Source: Pseudomonas sp. ACM7
GTDB taxonomy: Bacteria > Pseudomonadota > Gammaproteobacteria > Pseudomonadales > Pseudomonadaceae
Length of the DNA stretch: 64,000 nucleotides
Assembly: GCF_004136015.1 (NCBI RefSeq)
Contig: NZ_CP024866.1
Span: 4,036,429 to 4,100,428, forward strand
Direction: 5' to 3'
Shown: positions 50,068-64,000 of the stretch, in pieces
Numbering within the stretch: the stretch's first letter is position 1
Layout: each line of letters opens with the position of its first letter
Made by a program: the position numbers and the translations under genes
Notes under the pieces: generated by a model
Told to the model about the DNA's origin: nothing
Databases searched by the model: none
Seen by the model: only the letters and a program-made list of their open reading frames with translations

Positions 50068-50320
50068 AAGGGGCTTTCCGGTAGACTACGCTCCCTTCTT
50101 GATACAACTTCTGTGGATTCGCCTGAATTGCAGGAGTTGCCGATTACCAAGCAGTCTTTGCTGGGCGATTCCAAAAAATGTGTAGCGAGCAACGTACCGG
50201 TGTTTCATCTTCCGGTCTGTCCCAACGCGGCGGTTTTTTTGAAAGGTGCACTGTGATTAATGCAGGTGATCGGGGGCTTCGGCCTTCCTTCGCTTTCCCC
50301 GGCGGCTCGGACCGCTTTAA

Positions 50321-52824
<2,504 letters not shown>

Positions 52825-52842
52825 TCCTCATTTCTCCGGTAA

Positions 52843-54270
<1,428 letters not shown>

Positions 54271-54352
54271 TCGTTAATTGGTAAAAAGACACCGGATTGT
54301 GTCGGAAAAATCGCTACAGCGATGGATTTGCCACTAATCTGATGCCTTATAA

Positions 54353-54382
54353 GCACAAGCCTGGGTCTTCCAGGCTTCGTGC
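54353..54382. terminator. Hairpin between eno and ftsB
   Basis: GCACAAGCCTGG-GTCTT-CCAGGCTTCGTGC is an almost perfect stem with one bulge. It has no T-run, so it may be a weak terminator of eno or a processing site ahead of ftsB. Confidence 0.5.
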
Positions 54383-54441
54383 TATCAGAAGCTTCAAAGT
54401 TTTGGCATGGCTGTCTTTTTTCACTGGATACCTGATATTCG

Positions 54442-54720
54442 ATGCGCAGTCCCAATTGGTTGTTCCTCGTCTTGCTCCTGCTGCTGGCTGGCCTGCAATA
54501 CCGCCTGTGGGTGGGTAATGGCAGTCTGGCGCAAGTGGCCGAACTGACTCAGCAGATCGCAGATCAACACGCTGAGAACGAGGGGCTGCTTGAGCGCAAT
54601 CGGGTGATGGACGCGGAAGTCAGTGAGTTGAAAAAGGGCATGGAGACCGTTGAAGAGCGAGCTCGTCATGAGTTGGGCATGGTCAAGGACGGTGAAACTC
54701 TTTACCAGCTGGCCCAATGA
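54442..54720 (+). CDS. ftsB: Cell division protein FtsB
   Basis: 92 residues: a short cytoplasmic start, one membrane helix (about 5-21, WLFLVLLLLLAGLQYRL) and a coiled coil (about 28-70). It bridges FtsL and FtsQ in the divisome. Its stop overlaps the ispD start by 4 bases, the usual gammaproteobacterial pairing. Confidence 0.93.
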   Translation: MRSPNWLFLVLLLLLAGLQYRLWVGNGSLAQVAELTQQIADQHAENEGLLERNRVMDAEVSELKKGMETVEERARHELGMVKDGETLYQLAQ

Positions 54721-55424
54721 ACCCTTCGTTACCGGCCTTCTGGGCTGTAATTCCTGCCGCGGGCGTCGGTGCCCGTATGGCCGCGGACCGTCCCAAGCAA
54801 TACTTGCAACTGGGTGGGCGCACTATTCTCGAACACAGCCTTGGCTGTTTCCTTGATCATCCTTCCCTGAAAGGGCTGGTGGTCAGTCTTGCTGTCGATG
54901 ATCCTTATTGGCCGAACCTGATGTGTGCTAGCGATCCGCGAATTCAGCGGGTTGAAGGCGGCTCCGAGCGTTCCGGGTCGGTACTCAATGCGTTGCTGCA
55001 TTTGCATGCGCAAGGCGCTGACGATGAGGATTGGGTGCTGGTTCACGATGCCGCGCGGCCAAATCTGAGCCGTGATGATCTGGACAAGTTGCTGGGTGAA
55101 CTCGCAGATGATCCTGTCGGTGGACTGCTGGCGGTTCCTGCACGCGATACCCTCAAGCGGGTCGACAAGCAGGGTCGTGTGGTCGAAACCGTGGATCGCA
55201 GTGTGATTTGGCAAGCCTATACGCCGCAGATGTTTCGCCTTGGCGCATTGCATCGGGCGTTGGCCGACAGTCTGGTGGCCGATGCAGTGATTACTGACGA
55301 AGCATCAGCCATGGAGTGGTCCGGCATGGCGCCGCGCCTGATCGAAGGTCGGTCCGACAACCTCAAGGTCACGCGCCCTGAAGACCTGGAATGGCTTCGT
55401 CAGCGTTGGGCTAACCGCCGTTAA
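54717..55424 (+). CDS. ispD: 2-C-methyl-D-erythritol 4-phosphate cytidylyltransferase
   Basis: 235 residues. The nucleotide-binding start AVIPAAGVGARMAADRPKQY and the VHDAARP motif define the family. It makes CDP-methylerythritol in the MEP pathway. Its stop codon lies at the edge of the repeat at 55423-55521. Confidence 0.95.
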   Translation: MNPSLPAFWAVIPAAGVGARMAADRPKQYLQLGGRTILEHSLGCFLDHPSLKGLVVSLAVDDPYWPNLMCASDPRIQRVEGGSERSGSVLNALLHLHAQGADDEDWVLVHDAARPNLSRDDLDKLLGELADDPVGGLLAVPARDTLKRVDKQGRVVETVDRSVIWQAYTPQMFRLGALHRALADSLVADAVITDEASAMEWSGMAPRLIEGRSDNLKVTRPEDLEWLRQRWANRR

Positions 55425-55521
55425 AAGATCGCAGCCTCGTTTCACTCGACAGATCCTACACATTGCGGTGAACGCAGGCAATGTAGGAGCTGTCGAGTGA
55501 AACGAGGCTGCGATCTTTTGA
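55423..55521. repeat. Family-2 repeat variant at the ispD/LysR junction
   Basis: AAAAGATCGCAGCCTCGTTT...CGACAGATCCTACA is followed after about 22 bases by its complement TGTAGGAGCTGTCGAGTG...GCTGCGATCTTTT. The arms keep the GATCTTTT and TAGGAGCTG ends of family 2 but replace the middle with CGAGTGAAACGAGG. It includes the last bases of the ispD stop and ends 3 bases before the LysR stop, so it is likely a two-way terminator. Confidence 0.85.
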
Positions 55522-55524
55522 TCT

Positions 55525-56424
55525 TCAAACGCTGTACTCCGGCCTCAACGCCAACCCCTCCTTCAAATAATCCACCAACTTGCGCACCTTCGGCGACAGA
55601 TGCCGTTGCTGTGGATAAAGCGCCCAAACGGCCGTGTTGGGCGGTTGATGCGCATCGAGCAGCGAAATCAATTCGCCGTTTTTCAGATGCTCCAGGACGT
55701 AATAGTCCGGCAGCTGACACAAACCCACGCCCTGTAACGCCGCATCCAGCACTGCTTGCCCACTGTTGCAGCGCCAGTTTCCCTGTACCCGCTGCGAAAA
55801 TTCCCGCCCGTTCTGTTCCAGTTGCCAGATGTCCGAGCTGCCGATGAGGCAGTTGTGGCGGCTTAGTTCCGACAAGCTATGCGGGCGACCATACCGTTCC
55901 AGGTAGGACGGCGATGCGCACAGGTACATTCGCCGTGGCGCCAGACGTGTCGCCACCAGTCGTGAGTCTTGCAGACGGCCAAGGCGGATCGCCAGATCCA
56001 GGCCTTCATGGACCAAATCGAGAGGGCGGTTACTCAGTTCTATGTCAACGCGCAGTTGCGGATACAACCCCATGAATCGCGTCACCAGCGGCACGATGAA
56101 GCGCTCGCCGTAAGCCACGGCGCAGGTCATGCGCAGCATGCCTTTGGGTTCGCTGGTCAGGTCGCCGACTGCGCGCAAGGCTTCTTCGCGGCCGTCCTGC
56201 AAGCGCTGGCAATGTTGCAAGAATGTTTGCCCGGCTTCGGTCAGCGTGACCCGGCGGGTGCTGCGATAAAGCAGTCGCGTCTGAAGGCGCTCTTCGAGGC
56301 GTACTATTTGTCGACTGATGTGGGAGGACGAAACCCCGAGGCGTTCCGCGGCGGCCGTGAACTGGCTGCACTCGGCCACGGCGACGAACTCGTCGATACC
56401 TTCCCAGCGGTTTTCGGACATCAA
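55525..56424 (-). CDS. gfnR: LysR-family regulator of formaldehyde detoxification, GfnR-like
   Basis: 299 residues. The N-terminal helix-turn-helix (FTAAAERLGVSSSHISRQIV, about 21-40) is followed by the LysR effector domain. It is divergent from adhC-fghA, with about 105 bases between the start codons. The equivalent PAO1 gene, GfnR, activates the glutathione-dependent formaldehyde genes. The assignment rests on family and position; no effector can be read from the sequence. Confidence 0.7.
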   Translation of the reverse strand: MMSENRWEGIDEFVAVAECSQFTAAAERLGVSSSHISRQIVRLEERLQTRLLYRSTRRVTLTEAGQTFLQHCQRLQDGREEALRAVGDLTSEPKGMLRMTCAVAYGERFIVPLVTRFMGLYPQLRVDIELSNRPLDLVHEGLDLAIRLGRLQDSRLVATRLAPRRMYLCASPSYLERYGRPHSLSELSRHNCLIGSSDIWQLEQNGREFSQRVQGNWRCNSGQAVLDAALQGVGLCQLPDYYVLEHLKNGELISLLDAHQPPNTAVWALYPQQRHLSPKVRKLVDYLKEGLALRPEYSV

Positions 56425-56447
56425 GGATTATCCCTGTGTGGCAATAA

Positions 56448-57641
<1,194 letters not shown>

Positions 57642-57649
57642 GGTCGGTC

Positions 57650-58495
57650 ATGAGCCTGGAAAATATCTCCTGCCAGAAAAGCTTCGGCGGCTGGCACAAA
57701 CGCTATCGGCACCGCTCCGATGTGCTCGGCTGCGACATGGTGTTTGCCGTGTACCTGCCGCCGCAAGCGGAGCAGGGCGGCAAACTGCCGGTGCTGTATT
57801 GGTTATCCGGCCTGACCTGCACCGACGAAAACTTCATGCAAAAGGCCGGCGCCATGCGCATGGCCGCCGAGCTGGGGCTGATCATCGTTGCCCCGGACAC
57901 CAGCCCTCGCGGTCCCGATGTGCCGGGTGATCCGGATGGCGCCTGGGACTTCGGCCTCGGTGCCGGGTTTTATCTGAATGCCACGCAGGAACCGTGGTCG
58001 CGACACTATCGGATGCATGACTATGTCGTGCAGGAATTGTCCGCATTGGTCGAAGCCCATTTCCCGGCGTCGGACAAGCGCGGCATCAGCGGTCATTCCA
58101 TGGGCGGCCACGGCGCGCTGGTCTGCGCGTTGCGTAATCCGGGGCGTTATCAGTCGGTGTCGGCGTTTTCGCCGATCAACAATCCGATGGACTGTCCCTG
58201 GGGGCAGAAAGCCTTTTCCCGCTACCTGGGGGAAGACCGATCGAAATGGCGCGAGTGGGATGCCTGCGTCCTGATTGCCGAAGCAAACGAGAAGTTGCCG
58301 CTGCTGGTCGACCAAGGTGATCGCGACGATTTCCTGGCCGCCCAGCTCAAGCCTGAAGCCTTGCAACAGGCCGCCAAACTGGCAGGTCATCCGCTGACGT
58401 TGCGCTTGCAGCCCGGCTACGACCACAGCTATTTCTTCATCGCAAGCTTCATTGATGACCACTTGCAGCATCACGCACGCGCCCTAGGCGCCTAA
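57650..58495 (+). CDS. fghA: S-formylglutathione hydrolase
   Basis: 281 residues of the esterase D alpha/beta-hydrolase family. The nucleophile is Ser150 in [10 protein letters not shown]; Asp and His of the triad are in the C-terminal part (PGYDHSYFF). It releases formate and glutathione from S-formylglutathione, the second step after AdhC. A strong terminator follows 14 bases later. Confidence 0.96.
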   Translation: MSLENISCQKSFGGWHKRYRHRSDVLGCDMVFAVYLPPQAEQGGKLPVLYWLSGLTCTDENFMQKAGAMRMAAELGLIIVAPDTSPRGPDVPGDPDGAWDFGLGAGFYLNATQEPWSRHYRMHDYVVQELSALVEAHFPASDKRGISGHSMGGHGALVCALRNPGRYQSVSAFSPINNPMDCPWGQKAFSRYLGEDRSKWREWDACVLIAEANEKLPLLVDQGDRDDFLAAQLKPEALQQAAKLAGHPLTLRLQPGYDHSYFFIASFIDDHLQHHARALGA

Positions 58496-58508
58496 TGCAG
58501 GTAGAATC

Positions 58509-58538
58509 ACGCCCTGACAAAAATCGGGGCGTTTTTTT
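58509..58538 (+). terminator. Terminator of adhC-fghA, touching the ispF start codon
   Basis: ACGCCCTGA-CAAAAA-TCGGGGCGT is a 9-bp stem (one G-U pair) followed by a T7 run, and ATG of ispF comes next. The only Shine-Dalgarno-like bases for ispF (GGGGCG, 58526-58531) are in the right arm. Confidence 0.88.
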
Positions 58539-59012
58539 ATGCGTATTGGCCACGGCTATGATGTGCACCGTTTCGCTGAAGGCGATTTCATTACTCTGGG
58601 CGGCGTGCGCATTGCACACGGCTTCGGGCTGCTCGCTCACTCCGACGGTGACGTCCTGCTGCACGCCTTGAGCGATGCCTTGCTCGGCGCCGCTGCGCTG
58701 GGTGATATAGGCAAACATTTCCCGGACACCGACCCGACATTCAAGGGCGCCGACAGCCGTGTGCTGTTGCGTCATGTCGTCGCACTGATCCACGCCAAGG
58801 GCTGGAAAGTCGGCAACGTCGATAACACCATCGTCGCCCAGGCGCCGAAAATGGCCCCGCATATCGAATCGATGCGCGCGCTGATTGCCGCGGATCTTCA
58901 AGTTGAGTTGGATCAAGTGAACGTGAAAGCTACCACCACCGAAAAGCTCGGCTTTGTCGGTCGCGAAGAAGGCATTGCCGTGCATTCCGTTGCCTTGTTG
59001 CTGCGCGCATGA
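58539..59012 (+). CDS. ispF: 2-C-methyl-D-erythritol 2,4-cyclodiphosphate synthase
   Basis: 157 residues. Metal ligands Asp8 and His10 (GHGYDVHRF) and His42 ([13 protein letters not shown]) are in place. It closes the cyclodiphosphate ring of the MEP pathway. Its start codon directly follows the T-run of the fghA terminator, so the promoter and ribosome-binding site must be within or upstream of that hairpin. It overlaps truD by 4 bases. Confidence 0.97.
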   Translation: MRIGHGYDVHRFAEGDFITLGGVRIAHGFGLLAHSDGDVLLHALSDALLGAAALGDIGKHFPDTDPTFKGADSRVLLRHVVALIHAKGWKVGNVDNTIVAQAPKMAPHIESMRALIAADLQVELDQVNVKATTTEKLGFVGREEGIAVHSVALLLRA

Positions 59013-60054
59013 ACGAACTGCAATTGCTCGGCCCGCGGGCCTATGGCCAAGCCCTCGGCACCGCGGTACTGAAAGCCACGGCGGAAGATTTTCAGGTCGA
59101 TGAAGTCCTCAATATCCCCCTCAGTGGCGATGGCGAACACTTGTGGATCTGGGTGGAAAAGCGCGGTCTGAATACCGAAGAAGCGGCACGGCGGATCGCC
59201 AAGGCGGCGGGCGTGCCATTGCGCACCGTCAGTTACGCGGGCCTCAAGGATCGTCAGGCGCTGACTCGTCAGTGGTTCAGCGTGCAGCTGCCGGGCAAGG
59301 CTGATCCTGATCTGTCGGCGGCGGAAAACGATACGCTGAAGATCCTCAAGACCGGCCGACACAAACGCAAGCTGCAACGCGGTGCTCACTCGGCCAATGG
59401 CTTCACATTGCGACTGACGCAATTCGCTGGCGACAAAGCGGCGATCGACGAGCGACTGCAACTGATCGCCAAGCAAGGTATTCCCAATTATTTCGGCGCC
59501 CAGCGTTTTGGGTTTGACGGCGGTAACGTGGTCGATGCCCGTGCCTGGGCGGCGCGTAAAGCCTTGCCGGAGCAGCGCAACGTGCGTTCGCGTTTGCTCT
59601 CTACGGCGCGCAGTTTTCTGTTTAATCAGGTGTTGGCGGCGCGTGTCGCCGATGGCAGCTGGCAGCGTGCCCAGGTTGGCGATTTGCTGGCCTTCACCGA
59701 CAGCCGCAGCTTCTTTCCGGCAGGTGAAGCCGAGTGCAGCGACCCGCGTCTGGCGATTCTCGATCTGCACCCGACCGGTCCGCAGTGGGGCGAAGGTGAC
59801 TCGCCGGCCACTGGCGCTGTCCATGAACTGGAGCAGGCAATCGCCACTCGCGAAGCGGACTTGCGTGATTGGTTGATTAACGCCGGTATGAGCCACGAAC
59901 GTCGCATCCTGCGGCTGCCCATTGGTGGGTTGACGTGGCATTATCCCGAGCCTGACATTCTGCAACTGGAATTCGTCCTCCCGGCCGGATGCTTCGCCAC
60001 CGTATTGGTGCGCGAGCTCGTTGATCTGGTGCCGGTGGGGCAGACGGACAGCCC

Positions 60055-60067
<13 letters not shown>
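59009..60067 (+). CDS. truD: tRNA pseudouridine(13) synthase
   Basis: 352 residues. The catalytic aspartate is Asp81 in [17 protein letters not shown], and NYFGAQRFG is the second family motif. It makes pseudouridine 13 in tRNA(Glu). Its 3' end overlaps surE by 13 bases. Confidence 0.95.
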
Positions 60068-61481
<1,414 letters not shown>

Positions 61482-61692
61482 GCATTTGTTTCAGCGCGCT
61501 GAATTCTCTTCGATTGCTCCTGTCTTACAGCGGCATCGATCAGTTAAACGGGATTCATCGTCAGGCAGCAAACGTGTGCGCGAAGCCATTTCGCTTCATT
61601 AAAGGTAAAGCCTGCACGGCCCGTTATACTTGCGACATTTCATGCCGGAACACGGCAATCCACATTTTCAGCCACCACAAAGGGAGCGGCGG

Positions 61693-62550
61693 GTGAGTCT
61701 CACAGTCATTGCGCAGCGAATGGGTAAAACGAGCTTTCAGCGCCTGGTGACTGGCCTTGTCTTGAGCACCTTGCTGGTCGGTTGCTCCAGCAACAAGTCG
61801 AGTGATGTACGCGTCGTCGATCGCAATAACGCCGTCGCGCAGCGTCCGGCAGTGACCACGGGTCAATACGTCGTTCGACCTAAAGACACCTTGTTCTCCA
61901 TTGCCTTTCGCTACGGCTGGGACTACAAAGCCCTCGCTGCACGCAACAACATTCCTACGCCTTATACGATCCATCCGGGTCAGACGATTCGCTTTGACGG
62001 TCGCACCGGCTCAACGCCGACGCCGGTGGTCAGCGCCGCCGATTCAACGCCTTCTTCGTCGCTGAAAACCACGGTTATCCGGCGCCAGGCGAATGGCGCA
62101 ACTACGAGCACAGCAGTGGTTGCACCGTCCGTCGCCAGCAAGCCGACCCCTGCTCCGATGCCTCCTGCCGGTCCGGCCCCGACCGGCTGGGGGTGGCCAT
62201 CTAATGGCATTCTTATTGGAAAATTCTCTTCAAACGGCAGTTTGAATAAAGGAATTGATATCGCTGGGGATTTGGGACAGCCTGTTTTAGCTGCGTCTGA
62301 TGGGACGGTGGTATACGCCGGGAGTGGCTTAAGGGGCTACGGCGAATTAGTCATCATCAAACACAGCGATACCTACGTAAGTGCCTACGGACATAACCGC
62401 AGGCTGTTGGTTCGGGAGGGGCAGCAGGTCAAAGTCGGACAGACAATTGCCGAAATGGGGTCAACAGGTACAGACCGGGTGAAGCTGCATTTTGAGATTC
62501 GCCGACAAGGTAAACCTGTAGATCCGCTGCAATTCCTTCCACGTCGTTGA
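61693..62550 (+). CDS. nlpD: LysM/LytM-domain lipoprotein NlpD
   Basis: 285 residues from a GTG at 61693, with AGGGAG 6 bases ahead. The lipobox LLVGC has Cys31. A LysM domain (about 54-97, VVRPKDTLFSIAFRYGWDY) binds peptidoglycan. A proline/threonine-rich linker and an M23/LytM domain (about 178-283) follow. The latter lacks two zinc histidines (NKGIDIAG, KLHFEIR), as in NlpD proteins that activate the amidase AmiC instead of cutting the wall. The M23 part is AT-richer than the rest and contains a probable PsrA box for rpoS. Confidence 0.92.
   Translation: MSLTVIAQRMGKTSFQRLVTGLVLSTLLVGCSSNKSSDVRVVDRNNAVAQRPAVTTGQYVVRPKDTLFSIAFRYGWDYKALAARNNIPTPYTIHPGQTIRFDGRTGSTPTPVVSAADSTPSSSLKTTVIRRQANGATTSTAVVAPSVASKPTPAPMPPAGPAPTGWGWPSNGILIGKFSSNGSLNKGIDIAGDLGQPVLAASDGTVVYAGSGLRGYGELVIIKHSDTYVSAYGHNRRLLVREGQQVKVGQTIAEMGSTGTDRVKLHFEIRRQGKPVDPLQFLPRR
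62231..62244 (+). promoter_or_regulatory. Probable PsrA box of the rpoS promoter, inside nlpD
   Basis: CAAAC-GGCA-GTTTG fits the published PsrA consensus [G/C]AAAC(N2-4)GTTT[G/C] exactly. PsrA is a TetR-type regulator that activates rpoS of P. aeruginosa and P. putida from a site within nlpD. The site is 412 bases upstream of the rpoS ATG. A transcript start around 62300 is expected, though no strong -10/-35 pair is seen. Confidence 0.72.
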
Positions 62551-62559
62551 TCGCTTTCC

Positions 62560-62590
62560 AGCCTGTTCCGTCGCGTAGAGGGAACAGGCT
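62560..62590 (+). promoter_or_regulatory. Hairpin in the rpoS leader
   Basis: AGCCTGTTCC-11 bases-GGAACAGGCT is a perfect 10-bp stem between the nlpD stop and the rpoS start, with no T-run. It may stabilise or regulate the rpoS message; a role as a nlpD terminator is less likely. Confidence 0.55.
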
Positions 62591-62655
62591 CCAGCGTTGC
62601 CAAGGATAAAGGCGCCGCTTGAGCCTGAGGTCGAACTCACCAAAGGACTATAACA

Positions 62656-63663
62656 ATGGCTCTCAGTAAAGAAGTGCCGGAGTTTGACATCGACGATGAG
62701 GTTCTCCTGATGGAGACCGGCATCGGTACGGATTCGATGTCGAATGATGAAGGGGCTGCTCCACCTTCCGTTCGTGCCAAATCCAAACACTCCGCCTCGT
62801 TAAAGCAACACAAGTACATTGACTACACGCGTGCACTCGATGCCACGCAGCTGTACCTCAATGAGATTGGATTTTCCCCTCTGCTGTCCCCCGAAGAAGA
62901 AGTTCATTTTGCGCGCTTGTCGCAAAGTGGAGATCCGGCTGGGCGCAAACGCATGATTGAAAGTAACCTGCGGCTGGTGGTGAAAATCGCCCGGCGTTAC
63001 GTCAATCGTGGCCTGTCGCTGCTGGACCTGATCGAAGAGGGCAACCTCGGGCTTATCCGGGCAGTAGAGAAGTTCGACCCCGAACGCGGCTTCCGCTTTT
63101 CGACCTACGCGACCTGGTGGATTCGTCAGACCATCGAGCGCGCGATCATGAATCAGACCCGGACCATCCGGTTGCCGATTCATGTGGTCAAAGAGCTCAA
63201 CGTGTACCTGCGGGCTGCACGGGAGCTGACGCAAAAACTCGATCACGAACCCTCGCCCGAAGAAATTGCCAACCTGCTGGAAAAACCAGTGGGAGAGGTC
63301 AAGCGCATGCTCGGCCTGAACGAGCGGGTTTCTTCGGTCGACGTCTCGCTGGGTCCGGATTCGGATAAAACCCTGCTGGACACCCTTACCGATGACCGTC
63401 CAACCGATCCATGTGAACTGTTGCAGGATGACGACCTGTCCCAGAGCATCGATCAATGGCTCTCGGAGCTGACCGACAAGCAACGCGAAGTGGTGATACG
63501 CCGCTTCGGCCTGCGCGGTCACGAGAGCAGCACGCTTGAAGATGTAGGCCTGGAGATTGGCCTGACCCGGGAGCGGGTCAGACAGATTCAGGTTGAAGGC
63601 CTGAAGCGTCTTCGGGAGATTCTCGAGAAGAATGGCCTGTCGAGCGAGTCGCTGTTTCAATAA
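62656..63663 (+). CDS. rpoS: RNA polymerase sigma factor RpoS
   Basis: 335 residues. Region 2 is [20 protein letters not shown] followed by [17 protein letters not shown], region 3 follows [14 protein letters not shown], and region 4 ends with a helix-turn-helix ([20 protein letters not shown]). It directs stationary-phase and stress genes. AAAGGA lies about 10 bases before the ATG. It has its own terminator. Confidence 0.98.
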   Translation: MALSKEVPEFDIDDEVLLMETGIGTDSMSNDEGAAPPSVRAKSKHSASLKQHKYIDYTRALDATQLYLNEIGFSPLLSPEEEVHFARLSQSGDPAGRKRMIESNLRLVVKIARRYVNRGLSLLDLIEEGNLGLIRAVEKFDPERGFRFSTYATWWIRQTIERAIMNQTRTIRLPIHVVKELNVYLRAARELTQKLDHEPSPEEIANLLEKPVGEVKRMLGLNERVSSVDVSLGPDSDKTLLDTLTDDRPTDPCELLQDDDLSQSIDQWLSELTDKQREVVIRRFGLRGHESSTLEDVGLEIGLTRERVRQIQVEGLKRLREILEKNGLSSESLFQ

Positions 63664-63770
63664 GCAATTTGCTGAGTAAGCCCTATAAAGCCCCGACTGG
63701 TTCGCAATGCTGTTCACTTAAGCGGAGCAGCCTTGCGGTTAACCGGATACCGGGTTTTAGACATCTTCAC

Positions 63771-63801
63771 CGCCCTAGGCCTCGCAGGCCTGGGGCGTTT
63801 T
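63771..63801 (+). terminator. rpoS terminator
   Basis: CGCCCTAGGCCT-CGC-AGGCCTGGGGCG is a 12-bp stem with one G-U pair, followed by TTTT, 108 bases past the rpoS stop. Confidence 0.9.
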
Positions 63802-64000
63802 ACTATGAAGAGCACACCAATGCTGCCGCGAAGCTCGTCCAGGCGTCTTGGCGTGTGTGAGGGCGAGACCGCTCCGGCCATGACCACTAGATGGCTGGCG
63901 ATGTGCTGACAGGCAAACTTGAAACTCACCTCGCTGGGAGCCCGCTTATGAGCTACAGCCGCCTGACTGGCTTCTCGACGCACTACGTTATAAGCCAGTA
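63802..64000. other. Unassigned stretch at the window end
   Basis: About 200 bases without a supported gene. The leftward frame is open from 63983 to 63714, right through the rpoS terminator, and a short rightward frame begins at 63811 (MKSTPMLPRSSSRRLGV). A possible gene start, MSYSRLTGFSTHY, lies at 63949 after GGGAG. RsmZ-like repeated GGA motifs, expected near rpoS in relatives, are not seen. The stretch resembles a conserved intergenic repeat more than a gene. Confidence 0.35.

Noticed and set aside
63714..63983. 89-aa leftward protein after rpoS
   Set aside because: It spans the rpoS terminator in full and lacks a clear ribosome site; it is more likely part of an intergenic repeat.

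Overview
The window is chromosomal DNA from a Pseudomonas, most likely a member of the P. fluorescens group. The reasons are the protein sequences, the GC-rich codon use, the dense scatter of GTGGGAGC..GCTCGCGA-type REP/REPIN repeats, and a gene order that follows (from memory) the P. aeruginosa PAO1 segment rsmJ-mexLJK-plsB ... dapD ... rpsB-tsf ... bamA-lpx ... pyrG-eno ... nlpD-rpoS almost gene for gene. No tRNA, rRNA, CRISPR array or transposase gene was recognised.

Left part (1-17 kb). The end of rsmJ is followed by a MexL/MexJK-type efflux locus (TetR repressor divergent from an adaptor and an RND pump). Next come a solitary class II Fic AMP-transferase (an accessory gene), two small envelope proteins (DUF4197, YbaY lipoprotein), an unusual two-domain YbaY-like protein without a signal peptide, and plsB. 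A five-gene block (cold-shock protein, hypothetical, rlmA, dapE, ndvB) follows; in PAO1 it sits elsewhere in the chromosome, so a rearrangement joint lies between plsB and tcdA.

Middle (17-29 kb). tcdA faces csdA-csdE across a palindromic repeat, then come dapD and the ArsC-like yffB. Between yffB and dapC lies the only clearly accessory stretch: an AT-richer gene-free segment, a broken astacin-like metalloprotease gene whose two frame changes fall in A-runs, a remnant of the C-terminus of a CPA1 Na+/H+ antiporter, and an intact paralogous metalloprotease. A hairpin sits at an almost equal distance upstream of each protease copy. dapC, glnD and map close this leftward block. dapE, dapD and dapC together put three steps of the succinylase lysine/diaminopimelate pathway in one region.

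Right part (29-64 kb). This is a nearly continuous rightward run of essential and housekeeping genes: rpsB-tsf; pyrH-frr; uppS-cdsA-dxr-rseP; bamA-skp-lpxD-fabZ-lpxA-lpxB-rnhB; dnaE; accA; tilS; pyrG-kdsA-eno; ftsB-ispD; then a formaldehyde-detoxification unit (LysR regulator divergent from adhC-fghA); and ispF-truD-surE-pcm-nlpD-rpoS. Isoprenoid (dxr, ispD, ispF, uppS), lipid A (lpxD, fabZ, lpxA, lpxB, kdsA) and outer-membrane assembly genes are interleaved. A PsrA-type palindrome inside nlpD marks the probable rpoS promoter region, and a strong terminator-like hairpin abuts the ispF start codon.

The best candidates for something not yet described are the metalloprotease pair in the gene-loss scar (21.9-24.1 kb), the terminator/Shine-Dalgarno overlap at ispF, and the two-domain YbaY-like protein.
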